In this document: piece after piece, positions 38,461-51,983 of the stretch
How the letters are laid out: each line of letters begins with the position of its first letter
Numbering within the stretch: position 1 is the first letter of the stretch
Assembly (NCBI GenBank): GCA_027574665.1
Contig: CM050657.1
Coordinates: 23,476,700-23,540,699 of the forward strand
DNA: 64,000 bases
Source of the DNA: Rhynochetos jubatus
Taxonomy: Eukaryota; Chordata; Aves; Eurypygiformes; Rhynochetidae
Direction of reading: 5' to 3'
Notes under the pieces: model-generated
What the model was told of the DNA's origin: nothing
Database searches by the model: none
What the model saw: only the letters and a program-made list of their open reading frames with translations
Translations under genes and position numbers: made by a program

Positions 38461-41400
38461 GTCATAGTTTTGCATTCCAGGCTTCCACAAAATTAACCCT
38501 GACCTACACCAAAGTAACCTCATTTATAAACAGCCAATTATATCAAGGTAACACAGCAGCAGCGCCTTGGAGAACAGCAAAACAGAAACAAAACCCTGAG
38601 GGCAGTGTCACTGAGCACTAAGGAGTAGGAGATATGACTCATCCCATTACTGTGTATTACAACAGGATGCTAATTGTGACTCAACAACAGCAGTGAGATA
38701 TGTAGGTATGGAAAGAGTGTGGAGTCTCTGAGAACGGTGGACACACTATGAGAATGTGACCTGCATAGACTGCAACATGAGATACAATTTCAAAGGGAGA
38801 GAGCAAAACCACTGAAAATAATGGTCTTCTTGCAATTACAAGATTGTCAGCTTCTGGTATTATTTCTTTGAAAAATGACAAGCTTTGCCCTATAATGATC
38901 AGGAGGGTCTTGTGCAAATATATGTAGGCACCAAAAACATTAAAGTATTTCAATATCCTCCTAAAGTTTAAAAAAAAGTCAAGGTAAAAACTTCATATTG
39001 CAGTAATCTTCCTTCAAGCATGCTTTAGGGTTTTCACAGCCTCAAACCATAGTGATCATTCAAGCGAGGACACAATGGAACTTTTCCTTCCCTTAGAGCT
39101 GTTGGAAAAACACAGTCCTCAACTAATTGACTGTGCTTTCTTCCCCAAGAAGGGACCCATTGCTATGTATTGTACATTAGACATTCCTATGACTCCATTT
39201 CTCAATTCAGATCACCCCTTCCTTCTACTCCATCTCAGGAAGTTCCTACAGCATCCATAATTGGTTCACAAGCAGAGTGCTCAACCACAAAACATCCATG
39301 AGCTCTCTTCTAATCAGCACAGCTGAACAACACAGCTCATTCTGGGATACCTCACTCTCCACAGCTTTTTTCACATACCTGACCACAACACATTACATGA
39401 AAGAAGTTTGCAGCAAACCTTTGAGTGTGGACTTACATCAGGTTCTTAAATTATTGCAGCAGAGGTTACTGCAATTAACTGTTCTATAATGGCAAAACTT
39501 GATGGTATTTGCAGAAAAGAGAAAGTATTTAGACGAGTGTTTTTGAGAAGCACTGAAGGATTGACAGTCCCCATCAAAAAGTCCTTAAAATCCTTCTAGA
39601 AATTGCTTATTTTAATCTTTCTGTGGAAGTAACCCATTTAACTGGTGCAGGGATGCTGAACAAGTAATGAAACAGGTCAAAGCTAGCAATCAGAGCTATT
39701 TCAATATGAGGAATTATACTGTGCCCATCTATTTTAAAAGAACTTTAGCAAGGTTGCAAAGCCAGGTGTTCAATAGTTGAGAGATTTGTTGAACCTTTGT
39801 GTTGCTTCCTCAAAAATGTGTTATTCTACAGTCTAATTACATGATCACTTCCTATTTTTTCTCCAGAAGTTCCCTATCTCATTCAAGACACAGAATAAAT
39901 GACAGTGTTTCATCTTCTGTGGTCATTGCTTACCCCTGTGGTCATATTTACTGCCCACCACCCAAAGCATGCACTAAAGAAAAATATTTCTTTATGGCCT
40001 CTTCCAGTGCTCAGCACTCTTGCATCCAAGCACTTCAAGTATCAATTAATATCTTTTCACAGTTAGCCAGGGAGATAAGGTGCTTTTAGTATGTGCACAC
40101 GACACAGACTCTGCACCTAAGAATGTACTCCAGACCTTAATCTCAGCCAGCTAAGGCCAGTTTTCAAAACCCTTGACATTATGTTTGGTTCTTGACACAG
40201 AACCATACATGGTCAAATCTGGCTTAAGAAGCTGTTTGGGCCTCTGGGCACAAAGCTAAACTAACTTCAAAATAATGAACATACAAATAATGTGCTGATG
40301 AAAGACTCACTTCCACAGGAACCCGTGGTGGGCACAGATTGAATGGCTCAAACTCCCCCTTCCATAAAGCTTCCCTGTTCTCAACTTCTGCAACTCCCCT
40401 TACACACACCCACGCAGGGGTTCAGGCGTGAAGTGATCCTTGTAGCAGAACCAGCCACTCCCTGAGCACAATGGGGTGCAGGGACGGGGTGAACATATCA
40501 ACTTTTCCAGCAGATTTCCGGGGAAATGATGATGTACCCCAGGAACTAAGCTCTGGCATACACAGGATGAACTGGGAAGCAGGTACCAAACCAAGTAATT
40601 TCAGAGTCCACAAGACCAAAAAGCATGTAAAGACCTCCCACTTGGTCAAATTTGGATGGCTCTTCCCCACAGGAAGAGAAGCGATCCCATTAAATCGAAA
40701 CACTGTATTGGGAAGTCCATGGCCCAGTAGTCTTACACCTTCACAAAGATTATAAAAATGAACTTAACAGTACCTATACAAATCCATGGGCCATCCTTGC
40801 TGAAGCTTCCCAAAGACATCCTCCAGCTTGATGTCGACAGGCAAACAGCAAAGTTTTAGTGCACAGTACTGGAAGATTGTTGAAGCTTGGAAGAAAGGCA
40901 CAACAGACCACTTTGCCTGTTGCTCCAGCTCTACCTGTAACTATGCAGATCATTTCTTTTAGAAGTATGAACAAGTGAAAGCAATGCTTCCCTGGCAGGC
41001 CTGCTGAGGGGTCAACCCCAGTGTCCCACTCTGCCCAGAGCTCCTCCCAACTGCTGGGGTGCCGGTGGGCTGCACAGACCCGCCCTGGTTGCTGTGGAAA
41101 AAATGGTGAAAGAGGGGCTGAAGGGGAGATCAATGAGCTCAAATTAACACCTGCACATGGGTTGTGAGCAACTAAAGTCCAGAGCACTGACATCTCACAG
41201 TTTGCATTTGTCCACTACACATCTAAAAATGCACTTGAAGATGTTTAAGTTTGCATTCCACACTTCTGATATTTCCAACACCTCTCCAGTATCCTGCGCT
41301 GAAACGTGGATATGGCTGTTCTGACACAAAATAGTCAGAAAGCAACAAACACGTAGAAGCGCTTCAGCTTGCAATGCCACCCCCCTTCCCACGTGCACAT

Positions 41401-44400
41401 CAGTCAGCAGAGCAAGCTCTGCGATTTTCCCATGAACTAAAAGTAGCAACATTGGAGCAAAAGTATTGAGTGTCAGTGGTGATGATGAGAAAGTTTTGTC
41501 AGGAAAGCACAGATACCATCTGACACCTGGAACAGCAGCAGTAATTTGGAAATTAGAGACCCAGGCATATGCTTTCTAAAATTATCCATGAAACTAAAAC
41601 CAAGGGCAACATACTTAAAATACTCTTACAGTGAGCCTGCAGACAGGCTGTATGCATGAGCTGGACTCGCAAAGCAGCCTCTCCTGTGCTGGACGTGGAG
41701 TCTGCCTTTGGAAGAGCACAGACTCCAGCATTAGCCTGTCCTTCCCCACCTAAAATGCCGATGCCTTCAGTGCTGCATGTTGTTATAACATCACCAGCAA
41801 AACACTCAGACATACCTTTGGTGGCTCTTGTTTCATGCCAGATTGGTCAAAGTATTCCACATTTATTTTATTGCTAGCTAATTGACTTTCCTTCCTCCAG
41901 GACAGCACTAAGCACAGCCAGAACATTTATTTGTTTGATGCAATGTGATTTTCAACCAACTGCAGAAAGAGCTGGCTTTTCCCAGTCAGATTCTCAAGGA
42001 CAAAAGTGACACTGCAGACAATATTCCTCTGAAAATAGCTCCAGTTCCCCCTCACCATGACCATGCCTTTAGACAGCTATCCCTGGATTTGCTGCTGGGC
42101 AGTAACTCACCATGCACTAGCAGAGGGGTGCACAGCTCATCCCTATCACACAGCAGCTCCGGGCCAGTGGCAACCACGTGAAGACAAGGCAAAACATGGG
42201 CACTGGTTAACCAGAGCAGGGCTCGGAGGATGTTAATTTAACTCTTCTCAGTCACAGCTTCCCCTGGGGAGCTTGTGGTCTGTCATGGAGAACACATCAT
42301 CCCCATACAAGCAGCAGACAGTATCTCTAGATCTTTTTGAAGCAGAGAAGATAAAATTCTCAAGTGCCATTGAAGTAGAAGGAGATAGATCAACCAGCTT
42401 TGCATGTTTCTCTCTCGCCCCCACCTTCTCTTCATTTTATTAAAAAAATCTCCAGTTTCAAACAAACCATCTCCTGGTGTCAAAAAGAAAAAAAAAAGAG
42501 ACTTTGACACCAAACCGTGCAACAGAAGTGCTCTTGCTCTGCAGTTACTTTACACCACTTGCACCCCAGTGAGAACCCACTGAAATCAGTGACCCTGTTA
42601 CTGTTCTGGGGAGCAGAGGAGTGCCACAAGCCTCACATCAGACAAGGTCAAACACAGTTCTTGCTGTACATGAAACAGGCAAACAAAGAGAGGAGCTTAC
42701 AGCTCATAGTAAGCGTGCAGCACCAGGAACAGCCCTGCTGTGGACAGCCACGGGCAGGGGAGTCAGTTCTCATGCTTCTAAACACCGCATGTACCATCCC
42801 ACACGCGCATGCGTGGGGAAGAGGGATTCAGCATTACCAGCAAACATTAAGTGTTTGAGAAAGGATAGTGAAGGGAATGACTTAATGGGGCATCTCACAT
42901 GGAAAAAAGTGTGAGAATAGGAACAGTGACACTTGTGGAGGAAAAAAGATTCATAGGGACATTAAAGATCATTAGCCTAGCAGAGGGAACAATAATAAGC
43001 AACCAGGCTGGGTAAAAGCAGGCAGGAGTTACATAGGTAGTCTGGATAGTCAGACAACATATGGCCAGTCTGAGAAAGAAGCTTTCATGAAGTCAGTGAG
43101 GAATGAATTCTGCCACAAAGCCTGCAAGCACAGAAAGTTTATTTAAAGGAACAGAAAAACCCCAGTGAGTTATGTATATTCTTCAAAAACTAACATGCAG
43201 AAGGCACATCATCATTTCATGCTAAGGCTGCACTGGGACTAGACCCTCAGCCTTCACAGTTCAGGTTGCATCTGTTTTGATTTGGTGTCTGTGAGCACAA
43301 GTACGGCATTTGCCCTGTGTGCTCAAGCGGTTAACCTACAAGAAACCATTAACTCCACATTCTGCTGGTGCAAGAAGGTTAAGGAGTAGGATAATGAACT
43401 TGTCCTGGCCCTATACTCTCTAAAACAACAGTGGAGCCAAGTATGTGAGGTGGGTTTAGACAATCTGAAAACACAAGCAGGGAAAGCACTCCCTCACTCC
43501 AGAGGGAGACCTGGTAATCCCGCAGATTACCTTCCTCTCTACTAACCAGCATAACCCTGTTGCCACCCTGAAGTAGGGGTTTGCATAAGGCAATATGGTT
43601 TGAATATTTCAGGTTAAAACCTGCCCAAAAGTCCAGGCAAAACTTACTCTACGCAGCAAATCCACCTAAATCTGTGCATGAGTCCCTCAGCAGCACACAG
43701 GCTGGGCAACAAAATCAACCCAGAGCCCTTACACTTGTGAGTGAGGTTGCTTGATTCAGGGACATCTGTCTCAGTATGTCACTGAATAAGGATGTCATCC
43801 CAAGGATGACTGTCCTTTCCAGCAGCATGACCAGTTGCCATCTGTACCATTAGTGGACTGACAGCACTCTTGCATGACATCTACAGTAAGGAAGACAGCC
43901 AGGTGAATGAGTCAGTTTTGGCACTGAGTAGGGAGTGCAAAGCCTTTCCTGAATGCAAACAGAGTGCTTTATCCCCTCTTGTATCCATCAACATAAGTGT
44001 CCAGTGAACACCACCGTTCTTTCCCGACTCTACTGGTTTTACACTGAAGCCCAGACACCCAGAGGCTGTAGTACTACAGATCTGCACCTCCTGCAGTGCT
44101 TCAGCCCTGCAAGAGTTAAAGATTGCATCCAGAGTCAGGATTAGCATTTGATGCCTGTATGAACTTGTGGCTAATAATGGGTAGGAAAATGTTACAGAGG
44201 AAACCAGGAGCTGTTTCAGAAAACTGAAATGGGTGACAGGGAACAATCCTTCTCAAACTCTTCAGCAAAAGCAGCCAAGTTTGACAAGAACAACTCCAGT
44301 CTCATGGAGACATTCAAGACTTGGGCCAAGGTCAGGCACAGTACAAAAGAAAACAAGTAAATATTCAGGGCTGGCTTTATTCCTGTTTATAAAAATTCAT

Positions 44401-45719
44401 TCCAGCTCCAGTCCTAATTTTCTTAGGTCTTTGCTTTTCTGTCACCCTTTATGAACTGTGTGGTATTTGGTATTGATGTATGTGCCCAGTGTAAAGATTA
44501 ATTGAAGAACTACAATTCAGGAGGGGTTAACTTAATTCCTTTCTGCAGGCGCTCTGCAGTATTTCATGCAACTTGTGGCCAGGAATATTTTATTAGTTCC
44601 GTACAAGAGGACTCATGGTAAGTGCTGTTGCTCAGCCTTAGTTAGCTGAAGCTTCTGCACAAATTCCAGATCACAGAAGGGGCTGATGAGGGGACAGGAC
44701 AAGAGCAGAAAGCTGGCAGGGTTTCTTCCCAGCTTAAGGACAGAAAGCAGACACAATGCTGATATCAGGGTGATGGGCAAGTACACAGTCCTTTATTTTA
44801 GATTGAAGGATGCTCACAGCATGGGTTGGGGCAAAATGCCATTGCTTTTGACTCTTAAGACTGGAAAAGCAGGGTTTGTGGGGTGGAATTTACAGTTGCC
44901 TCAGTACTTTCAAGAGTAAGAGCTAAGCCTGATATTTACTTCTGGTTTTGGGAGTAATTATCCAGCAGCATGATAATCCTTCACCTAATTTGGAAGGAAT
45001 TAATCAGATTAATCCTGCTGGTACATAAATATTTGGAGAAATCCATTAGTAGAAGTTGTGCCACTCCTTGAAGCACAGATATCACAGAAGATAGTCTTAC
45101 TCTGAGACAGGAGAGAAGACCTCTGCAGCCACAGAAAGCTGCTGCCTGGCCAGGGACTGGTCTCAACACAGCTTCAGGTGCTGGGACAGGGGTTTCCTCC
45201 AGCACCTACACTCACATTTACACATCCACTCAAGAACAGAGGGAGGAAAAGTATGTTTTCCAAGCCACCCTTCAGCCTCTGCTGGGCTGCTCCTTAGGCT
45301 TGGTTTAATATGGTGGATGTTTTGTTCAGGGAGCTGATGACTTTGTCCATCCCTGAGGGGATGACTAACCACTTTCGAGAAGCTTAAGTACTCAGACCCC
45401 TTTGAGACACCTGGCTGGAAGGTGCTATCCAGGAAGCAAACCAAGCTGCTAAAACACAGGTTACCCCAAGGTCATGAAAAGGGCAATATACAGGTTAAAG
45501 TAGAAATTCAAAGAAAATATTCAGAAATAAACATTTCCAGAAGGGCAGTTTGGCAGTTGGCAATCAGTTTTAGAGTATGACATCTCTGAACAAGAGGGTC
45601 TACATAAATACATTTTTCCCACCAGCTCTTAAAGTCAGACCTCAGTCCTGCAGCTGATCCAGAGCTGTGCTCGTGATGCAGTAACTTTCACAGGTCTCAC
45701 CAAGACTGCCTTTTTTTGT
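38461..45719. other. Gene-free single-copy DNA
   Basis: Frames of up to 139 codons (minus, 40774-41193) and 121 codons (minus, 43881-44246) have no recognisable domain and are overlapped by other frames. A compound hairpin with a 6-bp inner stem (GGTAAT/ATTACC) lies at 43513-43531. The word ACTACAATTC near 44510 resembles half of the ZNF143/Staf site but lacks the rest. No transposon is recognised. Confidence 0.5.
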
Positions 45720-46190
45720 AATTTAATATAAATGCCAATTCCAGCATGCAAATTAACTGTGAGGCCAGCTCTTTGGAGAGCTGGCTATCCTCAATTCCTA
45801 GTGAAGTCAAGGAGAATCAAAGCATCCATAAAGGCACACAATAGGAGTATATTAGAAAATGGACTATTACCGTGTTATGAAATCCTAATACATTCAGCTA
45901 GTTAATGCTTCTGAGAAGTAGAAAGGTAGCCAGTAATAGCAACTGATAGTTCATTCCAAAGAATTAAAGGAAATAAATGCAGTCAAATTCTGTATTTCCT
46001 CCTAAATATTGCTACTGCATTTGTAAACAAGTAAGAAAATGAGTTTTAAGTATTCTCTAGATAGCATAATTAAGCTCCCATTGTGACATGTCTCTGTAGG
46101 CATTTATTTTCCATTAATAGTGGCTCAGAATTATAGTTTAATTATTCATAGACTTCTAAAGACATACCCTATTTTATTCAAAAAGTCATT
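45720..46190. promoter_or_regulatory. AT-rich enhancer-like block with octamer motif
   Basis: A perfect octamer word ATGCAAAT (45746-45753), the classic POU/Oct site, runs directly into an ATTA homeodomain core. Eleven bases later comes a perfect 9-bp hairpin (45764-45785). The following 400 bp are AT-rich and repeat-free, with many TAAT/ATTA cores. This is the texture of a vertebrate developmental enhancer, but an octamer is expected by chance about twice in a window of this size. The call is inference. Confidence 0.25.
45764..45785. repeat. Perfect 9-bp inverted repeat, 4-nt loop
   Basis: The arms GCCAGCTCT (45764-45772) and AGAGCTGGC (45777-45785) pair perfectly around TTGG. It sits beside the octamer motif and could be a dimeric protein site or a chance hairpin. 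Confidence 0.8.
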
Positions 46191-48860
46191 GACTGGATTA
46201 CAAGAAAAGCTCACCAAGCTCCCACATACCTTAATAAGGCAAAGCAAGAGACACAAAGGACAGGGTCAGGATAGAGCAGGGAAATGAAGGCAGGAGAGCA
46301 CTGGCAGCGGACACCCCGGTCCTGTCAGGGGCAGCTCCCCAGGCCAGGCTCTGCTGCTATGCATCCTTTGTCCCTTTTACCTGTCCTCTGGGGATTCCCC
46401 CACTTTCTGCCCATGTGTTGGCTACACAAGGGTGAGGTTTGACATGAGCATTACCTACACTGACACAACACTGTCTCAGTCTGGGATTTCCACATGGATT
46501 TATGAGACACAGCTCTCCTCTGCAGGCAGAGTTAAAATCCTAATTTCTTTACATTTCTTTGAAAGTCTCATGCTCAAATTCTCCAGCACTTGTATCATCC
46601 CTTCACACACAATACTGATTACCAAAAATCTACATAAATCAGATTATCCAGTCTCCAGGGACTGTAATTTAAGCATAATGCATATAAGCACAAGCATTTG
46701 CTGATTACATGGACAGTCAGTCTCTACAAAAAGCTGCCGTAATAGGGGAGGCTAATCTTTACCTGCGCAGGTACCTAGGAGGGGTTGCAGCCTCTGCAGT
46801 GACAGAGCATGGCACTGAGCACGGGTGTTGTCACTGCTGTCTGGTGCCCTCTCCTGGCATTAACTGTGACACCACCTGGTACATCCTGGCTAGACAGGGA
46901 CAGTCAAGGTATTTCAGCCTGGAGTGTATCTTCAGGACTGGGTGGAAACTAGTTAAACCAGACACTAGAAAGCACAGTTTTATATCAGATGAGCATAGCG
47001 TACTGACAGACTAATTTTTTCCTCTCTTTTCTTGGTGGATATTTCCTTAAATTAATATTTTGGGCAAACAAAGCTTCCTCTTCCACAGAGAAACAGTTTA
47101 ACTTTGGTCACAACTTTTTAGCCTGATAAAAAGGATACTGAAATACTTCTAAAATAATTTCAAGGCATGTTTCTAATCAAAAGTTTTTCACAGAACTTCT
47201 CATCCAAAGTGTCATGCAAATAAAGTCCCCAACACCCAGAAAGTCTTCTCAACCTACTTTAAAAAGAAAGCTTTCAGCTGAATGATTTATCCCAAAAGTG
47301 TGAATTAACCTCTGAACCAGCTAAATATTTTTAGGACAGGTAGCTTCAAGTCATAAGATTTAAAAACATGAAAAATATATACATATTATCCCACACAACC
47401 ATTCTCCAGTTGAAAGCCTGTACAGATTATTTTATATAAAGTATTGCAAAGTCACTGTATATTTGTGCATGACCAGCTGATCAATAATGGCAAAATCCTG
47501 ATCTGGAAGACAGAGAAGGAGCTTTACACCAAGGTACTGCCTCCTGCCTATAGAGGAAAGACAGTTTAAACAGCTACATGTATCTCCAATTCTTTATTTT
47601 TAAGACAGCATAATTTTAGAATTGGCCTACTTATTAGTTCCTCCAGTATGAATTATGTGGGGATTAATTACACATTAGCTCTGCAGTTGAATATTCTCTA
47701 TATTTTCACAACTACACAAGCATTTGGGAGCAAGACTTCAAGTCAGAATTTTAAGAAATCTCTTGCATAGTTTTTGAAAAAAAGACCATTAATCTAGATC
47801 ACTAGCACAAAATATTCTTCAAGTGTGCTCAGGACCAAAAAGTCATGAGGTGAAACATAGCAAATCCAACATTAGCAAAATTGTATTTCAAGGAATCCAC
47901 GATTAGTTTGCTGTCATGACTGAGGGCTTTGCTGGACTGAGGCACCGATATGATTAACAGCCTTGTAGGCCGCCGCCACCACCACAGACTGGGTTACACA
48001 GGTCTATTTGAAAGTTACAAAGCAATTTTTGAAAGATAAATTCTCACCCCAGACCTAAACAGTCATCTTCATAAGCTTGACAACTAGAAGGATACACATA
48101 CACATGCTTTATGTCCAGCATTTTTCTATACCTCATTCTCTGAAGCACTGTCTGATCACACAGGACACAGGCCTGGATCCTTCATGCCCCAGCCCAGAGC
48201 CGCTGCACACATTTCCCTCAGGTTTAGCTGCAACTCCACACCTTGCTGTCATCTCCAGGGGCTTAACCTGAGCCTGGGATCCCTCTGGGCAAGTGCTGTA
48301 CAAACAGAAGATTGTAGACCATGAAAACAGGAGCTTAAAACATTTTACAGCCTGGCCACCTCATCATATCCTCACTAAATTGCTTTAGCATCATTTCTCT
48401 TTCCAAACCCACCTTTCTCAGGCCCAGACATTACAACCTTGTCCCCAGAAGCCCACCTCACCCTGCCAGTACACTTCAGGGAAAATAGTCCCTGGTACAG
48501 GCTCCTTGCAAGAAGGGGCAAGAGAAGGAATGATGCAATAGGGACATGCACCCAGGACAAGCTTGGGAGTTCTCCATTATAAATTGGGTTTTTTTTTAAA
48601 TCCAGGCTCAGTCCTAGGTGCTTTTAACACTAACTAGTGCCTTGTTGTATCTTTTTTTTTCTTCCCAGAAGAGATACACCTCAGTCCTCCAGCTGAGCAG
48701 GTTGTAGTGAAATGGGGTTAACACAGCTAGCCTGCAGCCCCTGCTTCCCCAGTCACACCTGACACTCCTACACCCTCCCTTTGGGCAGAATAGCTGGCTT
48801 CCCTCATATCCCACAGCTGCTCTGAGTGAAATGCCAGTTTGGGGATACAGCAGGCTACAA
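46191..48860. other. Gene-free single-copy DNA
   Basis: No gene is supported. A CTCF-like word in reverse orientation, GCCCTCTCCTGGC, lies at about 46848-46860 with one departure from the core pattern as I remember it. A short GCC/ACC triplet run (47969-47985) stands out in otherwise AT-rich DNA. Confidence 0.5.
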
Positions 48861-48881
48861 AGCAGCAGCAGCAGCAGCAGC
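48861..48881. repeat. (AGC)7 trinucleotide microsatellite
   Basis: There are seven perfect AGC units. Read on the minus strand they encode a leucine run within a 144-codon open frame (48614-49048). That run gives a signal-peptide look after an internal methionine (MRNPVMLLLLLLLCSLLYPQ). The frame shows nothing else gene-like, so I regard this as a by-product of the repeat. Confidence 0.95.
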
Positions 48882-51347
48882 ATGACTGGGTTCCTCATAC
48901 TGCAGAGCTGAGTTCCCCTGGAGTGTGGGGAGCAGAGGCCTAACCCCATGGCTTGGGCCTGCAGATCCCCAAGCGTAACACTGAAACAGTTTAAGGAAGG
49001 ATCTTCTAAACCCCAACCCTCTAAGTCAGAAAACATGTAATAACACAAAAACTGGAGAAAGCCTCAGTGCATTCATATACTATTTGAATACAATTCAGGC
49101 TATGAACCTCTCTCCAAGCCCTAGACCTCAAAAAGACAGAGGGCCTGCCCCACTGACAGGAATAAGGTGGCCCTCACACACCCACCAGGCCCAGGGCAAC
49201 ACAGCTGGGCATCTCCCTCATGAAGGAATTGCTTTTACAAGCCAGACCTTGGAGAAGCTTAAACATTTGAATCACCATCAAGTGACATATGGCCTTCAGT
49301 CTGGCCCTCACTCCCTTCAGCACACCATACCACTAACAAGGGAAATTAAGGGAAAAATAAGAATAAAATCCACACTTCCCAGTGAGATGGCAAACAGACA
49401 GGAACATCCCTGCTGAAGGGATGCAAGTGTCAGCTACAACTGGCTCCAGCAGACTGAGCAGCTGTGCTGTGGCACTGCCTTAGCAGTAAGATCTGCCATT
49501 TCAGAGCAAATGTTGTCCTCCATCAGGGTCTCTTTCACCTTAGAAATCAGCCTTCACTGCATGCTTTAGGACCACCCTCCTTGATGAGCACAGCCAGAGA
49601 TATTTATTAAAGAATATTTAATAAACATGGGGAAGTCACATGAGGCTGCAGTTTGGTGAAGGGTTAAAATATTGGAATGACCATTACTGCCAAAAATCTA
49701 GGAACACAAAAAGCCAGACCTCCCATGTTTTTACTGCTCACTCCTGCAGTAAGAGTCACTCCATTAGTCTCCACCAAAAAACATTTGTCTGCATACTTAG
49801 GTCCCTCAACAACATCTGAGGGAGCCCCCTCACACCCTGGAAGTCAAGCCAGGCTGGAATGCAAGTAGGTGGTACATGAGGTTTGTATTAACTCTCATAT
49901 GTCTAAACAAAAAGGTGTCAAGCATTGAAAGTCATCAACTGAAAAAATGCCCATAAATACAATTTATTGTATACAAATTGCAAACACATCTCTTGTCTCT
50001 CATTAGAGATACTTAAAGCAATAGTGCATTTGCAGTCCTTTTGAGAGGACCCAGAGTTAATGACCCTCTTAAAAAGCAACCCTAACTTTGTTCACATGAT
50101 ACTGTGAACAGTTACACAGACACATGACACTACAGTTGAGCTGTCCATTGGGTCAACAAGACTTAGTTCTATGAGGAACAGTAAACATGCCTGTACTTGC
50201 TACCCTTAGACCTCTAAAATACACAGAGATCATTTTAGGACTCAGTTCACAATGAACATGATCTCGCCTCAAAAGTGGTTTTTTTTCCTCCAAAAAGGTC
50301 TGTACCTAGTTATAGTTTCTGCACCTCATTTTACTCTCTTCACCCACAAGTTTCCTTTCTGCTTCTATTTTGCTTCTGTTTGAAGGTAAATGATGGTAAA
50401 AGGACTACTTTGTCCACCTCTTAGGGGAAGTAAATTCCCAGAAACAGAAGTGCTTCCCCAAGAACTGCAAGCTTACATACACACTTATGTTAAGTGTCTG
50501 CTTCAGTCTTTACTGCTGGCCTCTCTAGCTCACCTAACTGACTTCTTTCAGTTTTCTCCAGCAGAAACTGAAGCCAGCTGCTCTGAAAGTATTGAAGATA
50601 ACCACCTCTACATGAATAGTGCTCTCCAAGGTCATATGAACACCTTCACAGGTTTCTCAACATAACATGCTCACAAAGAAGAGGAAGAAGTTATCACAAC
50701 TAGCAGCAACATTCATCTAGCTTTTTTTTTTAAAAAGGAAGGAAACAACAGAAAACTCTGAAAAATACCACATTCATGAACCTTGCTTGCTTAAAACACT
50801 CCCAAATAGCAGCCAAATGCCTCCTTTCCTTCTGCTCACTCCCCTAAAACTTGTACATGGAAGATACCTGTCTGTATCCCATACACCCAGAAATCAAAGC
50901 CATGAGACAGGAATAAACACCCAGCCCTTCAGGATTAAAAAAAAAAGCTTCCCTCTTTCATGAAAATCCTTCTTCAGTCCTCATGCAGAAAGCCCCAGGA
51001 GTAGAAGTAAAGCCACCTGCTCTACTCCTGCTTTTAAGGGCTTGTGTTCCCAGCAGCCCTAGGGAGGCAATTAGTGTCAATAAGTGGGGAAATGGAGACA
51101 CCTGAGGTAGCTGCACCTGAAGCAACCCTGCCCCAGTGTCCTAGTAAGGACTCAGTAAATGAAAAAAACAAAGATACTAACAGACCCAAAACAAGGACCA
51201 GGGAAGGGGGTCCCTTGTTTTGAGCTGACCCATGGCTCAGCACAATCCGGAGGCCTCACAGCTATGGTTGCCACACACCTCAGCCTCTGATGGGGGAAGC
51301 AGGCAAGACAGGGTCATCAAAATTACCTCAGTGTTGACAGCTGTACT
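48882..51347. other. Gene-free single-copy DNA
   Basis: No gene is supported; open frames reach about 110 codons. A perfect AT-rich hairpin with 9-bp arms (TTTATTAAA/TTTAATAAA) and a 5-nt loop sits at 49603-49625. No transposon is recognised. Confidence 0.5.
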
Positions 51348-51983
51348 ATGCTGTGGAGGAGTGAGGTGGTGTCAGGGTCCTGGCACCCCACTGGCACTGG
51401 AGCCAGCCAGGGACAGCCTGGGGGCACAGACCACCACAACTCACATACCTCTGAGCTTCCCACCCTCTCTGAGGGTGCCCATCATGTGCAAGACTCATCT
51501 CCAGTGCCAGAGGCAGAGGCTAGAGGGATGTGCCATGGGGTTCACTCTGCTCAGGGAAGCAGAGAGCTGCCCTCAGGGCTTCCCGAACCCCAGCGAGCAG
51601 GTCTGGGGGTCATGAGAAGAGGAGAACTGATACATATCCAGGCCCCTCCCAGACTGATTTCTTTCTCCTGCTCAAAATCAGCATCTCTCAATGGGGCTGT
51701 TCTCATGACAGAGGGCTATTTACTTTCATGCTCACTACCTCATGGTTTCCTGTCTCCCTTGCCCTTTAGCCCAAGCCACAATTATCTGTGCCCTGTTCTG
51801 ACAATGCAGCTCATGAAAACCACGACTGAGATATTTCCAGGCCAGCTGAATTCAAATTCTCATAGGTCAGCTTTATCCTGTGGGAGATTTGCTGTATTAA
51901 TCAGATACCAGCGGTCGATCGTAACTAACAAAGTAGAGGACAGAAACACTGAGCCACTTTCTTGCAGAAACATGTATTCCTGA
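51348..51983 (+). other. Unrecognised 211-codon open frame, probably not a gene
   Basis: This is the longest open frame in the window by one codon. The first half is rich in Gly, Ser, His and Pro; the second half is more hydrophobic and mixed. I see no domain, signal peptide or repeat and recognise no homologue. Two other plus-strand frames overlap it (51232-51615 and 51530-51769), so stops are locally rare in all three forward frames. It could be an exon of an unknown transcript, but the sequence gives no positive evidence of coding. Confidence 0.1.

Noticed and set aside
40774-41193. 139-codon minus-strand frame
   Set aside because: It has no recognisable family, repeat or start context.
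44500-44525. ZNF143/Staf-like ACTACAATTC
   Set aside because: Only the first half of the long motif fits. The CCCAG part is missing.
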